From contig NC_085124.1 of NCBI RefSeq assembly GCF_030269925.1, positions 12,338,001-12,402,000 of the forward strand: DNA of 64,000 bases. The letters are read 5' to 3'. Both the position numbers and the translations under genes were made by a program. The notes beneath the pieces are model-generated. The model made no database searches and was not told the DNA's origin. It saw nothing but the letters and a program-made list of their open reading frames with translations. Below, in pieces: positions 63,934-64,000 of the stretch (its first letter is position 1; every line of letters starts with the position of its first letter). The DNA comes from Bombyx mori. Its lineage: Eukaryota > Arthropoda > Insecta > Lepidoptera > Bombycidae.

Positions 63934-64000
63934 GTAAGATAAATTACACAGCATTTATCATAGTTAAAACTGTTGAGAAAATGTATGTTCTAGCTTTGCT

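Overview
The window looks like nuclear DNA of a silkworm, Bombyx sp. The main reason is at least fifteen copies of a tRNA-derived SINE that I recognise as Bm1. They sit with lepidopteran-type Helitrons, mariner/Tc1 elements, R1/Jockey-type LINE ends and AT-rich introns. Nothing bacterial, plasmid-like or CRISPR-like is present.

Layout. 1-23 kb holds no recognisable host gene. It is a graveyard of Bm1 copies, two Helitron families (one nested in the other), LINE 3' ends (RTE-like about 13.6 kb, CR1-like about 14.8-15.2 kb, Jockey-like about 18.6 kb, R1-like RNase H end 18.9-20.9 kb), a decayed DD41D Tc1/mariner element with matching inverted ends (15687-16250), a decayed hAT element with a perfect 8-bp target duplication (16734-17441) and a mariner fragment (22.8-23.3 kb). 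23743-34928 is a composite Ty3/Gypsy LTR-retrotransposon array. It contains an interrupted outer LTR, an inverted 1501-bp pol segment, a full gag-pol element, a shared LTR, a gag-deleted element and an outer LTR. One 5-bp target-site duplication flanks the whole array. A decayed piggyBac-like element follows (35311 to about 36300).

Two host genes are supported, both on the + strand. MGME1, a mitochondrial genome maintenance exonuclease, has four coding exons at 36686-36887, 37090-37518, 39324-39537 and 44321-44660. They join in frame to 394 residues and carry the RecB-type nuclease residues. The second gene is the 5' part of an adenylate-forming acyl-CoA synthetase (4-coumarate-CoA ligase/luciferase-like), with exons at 54825-55028, 60106-60316, 61203-61559 and 63748-63933, continuing past the right edge. 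Its first long intron carries a mariner with an uninterrupted 350-residue transposase. Both proteins start with basic, hydroxylated N-termini compatible with mitochondrial import (inference). I see no sign that they work in one pathway.

Most remaining sequence is intron or intergenic DNA with MITE-like inverted repeats and several short perfect hairpins. I found no convincing new biological system. The most unusual object is the LTR array, which needs an assembly check first. Further leads are a 22-bp perfect hairpin inside a possible MGME1 3'UTR intron, an in-frame candidate upstream start for the synthetase, and short non-autonomous DNA transposons.
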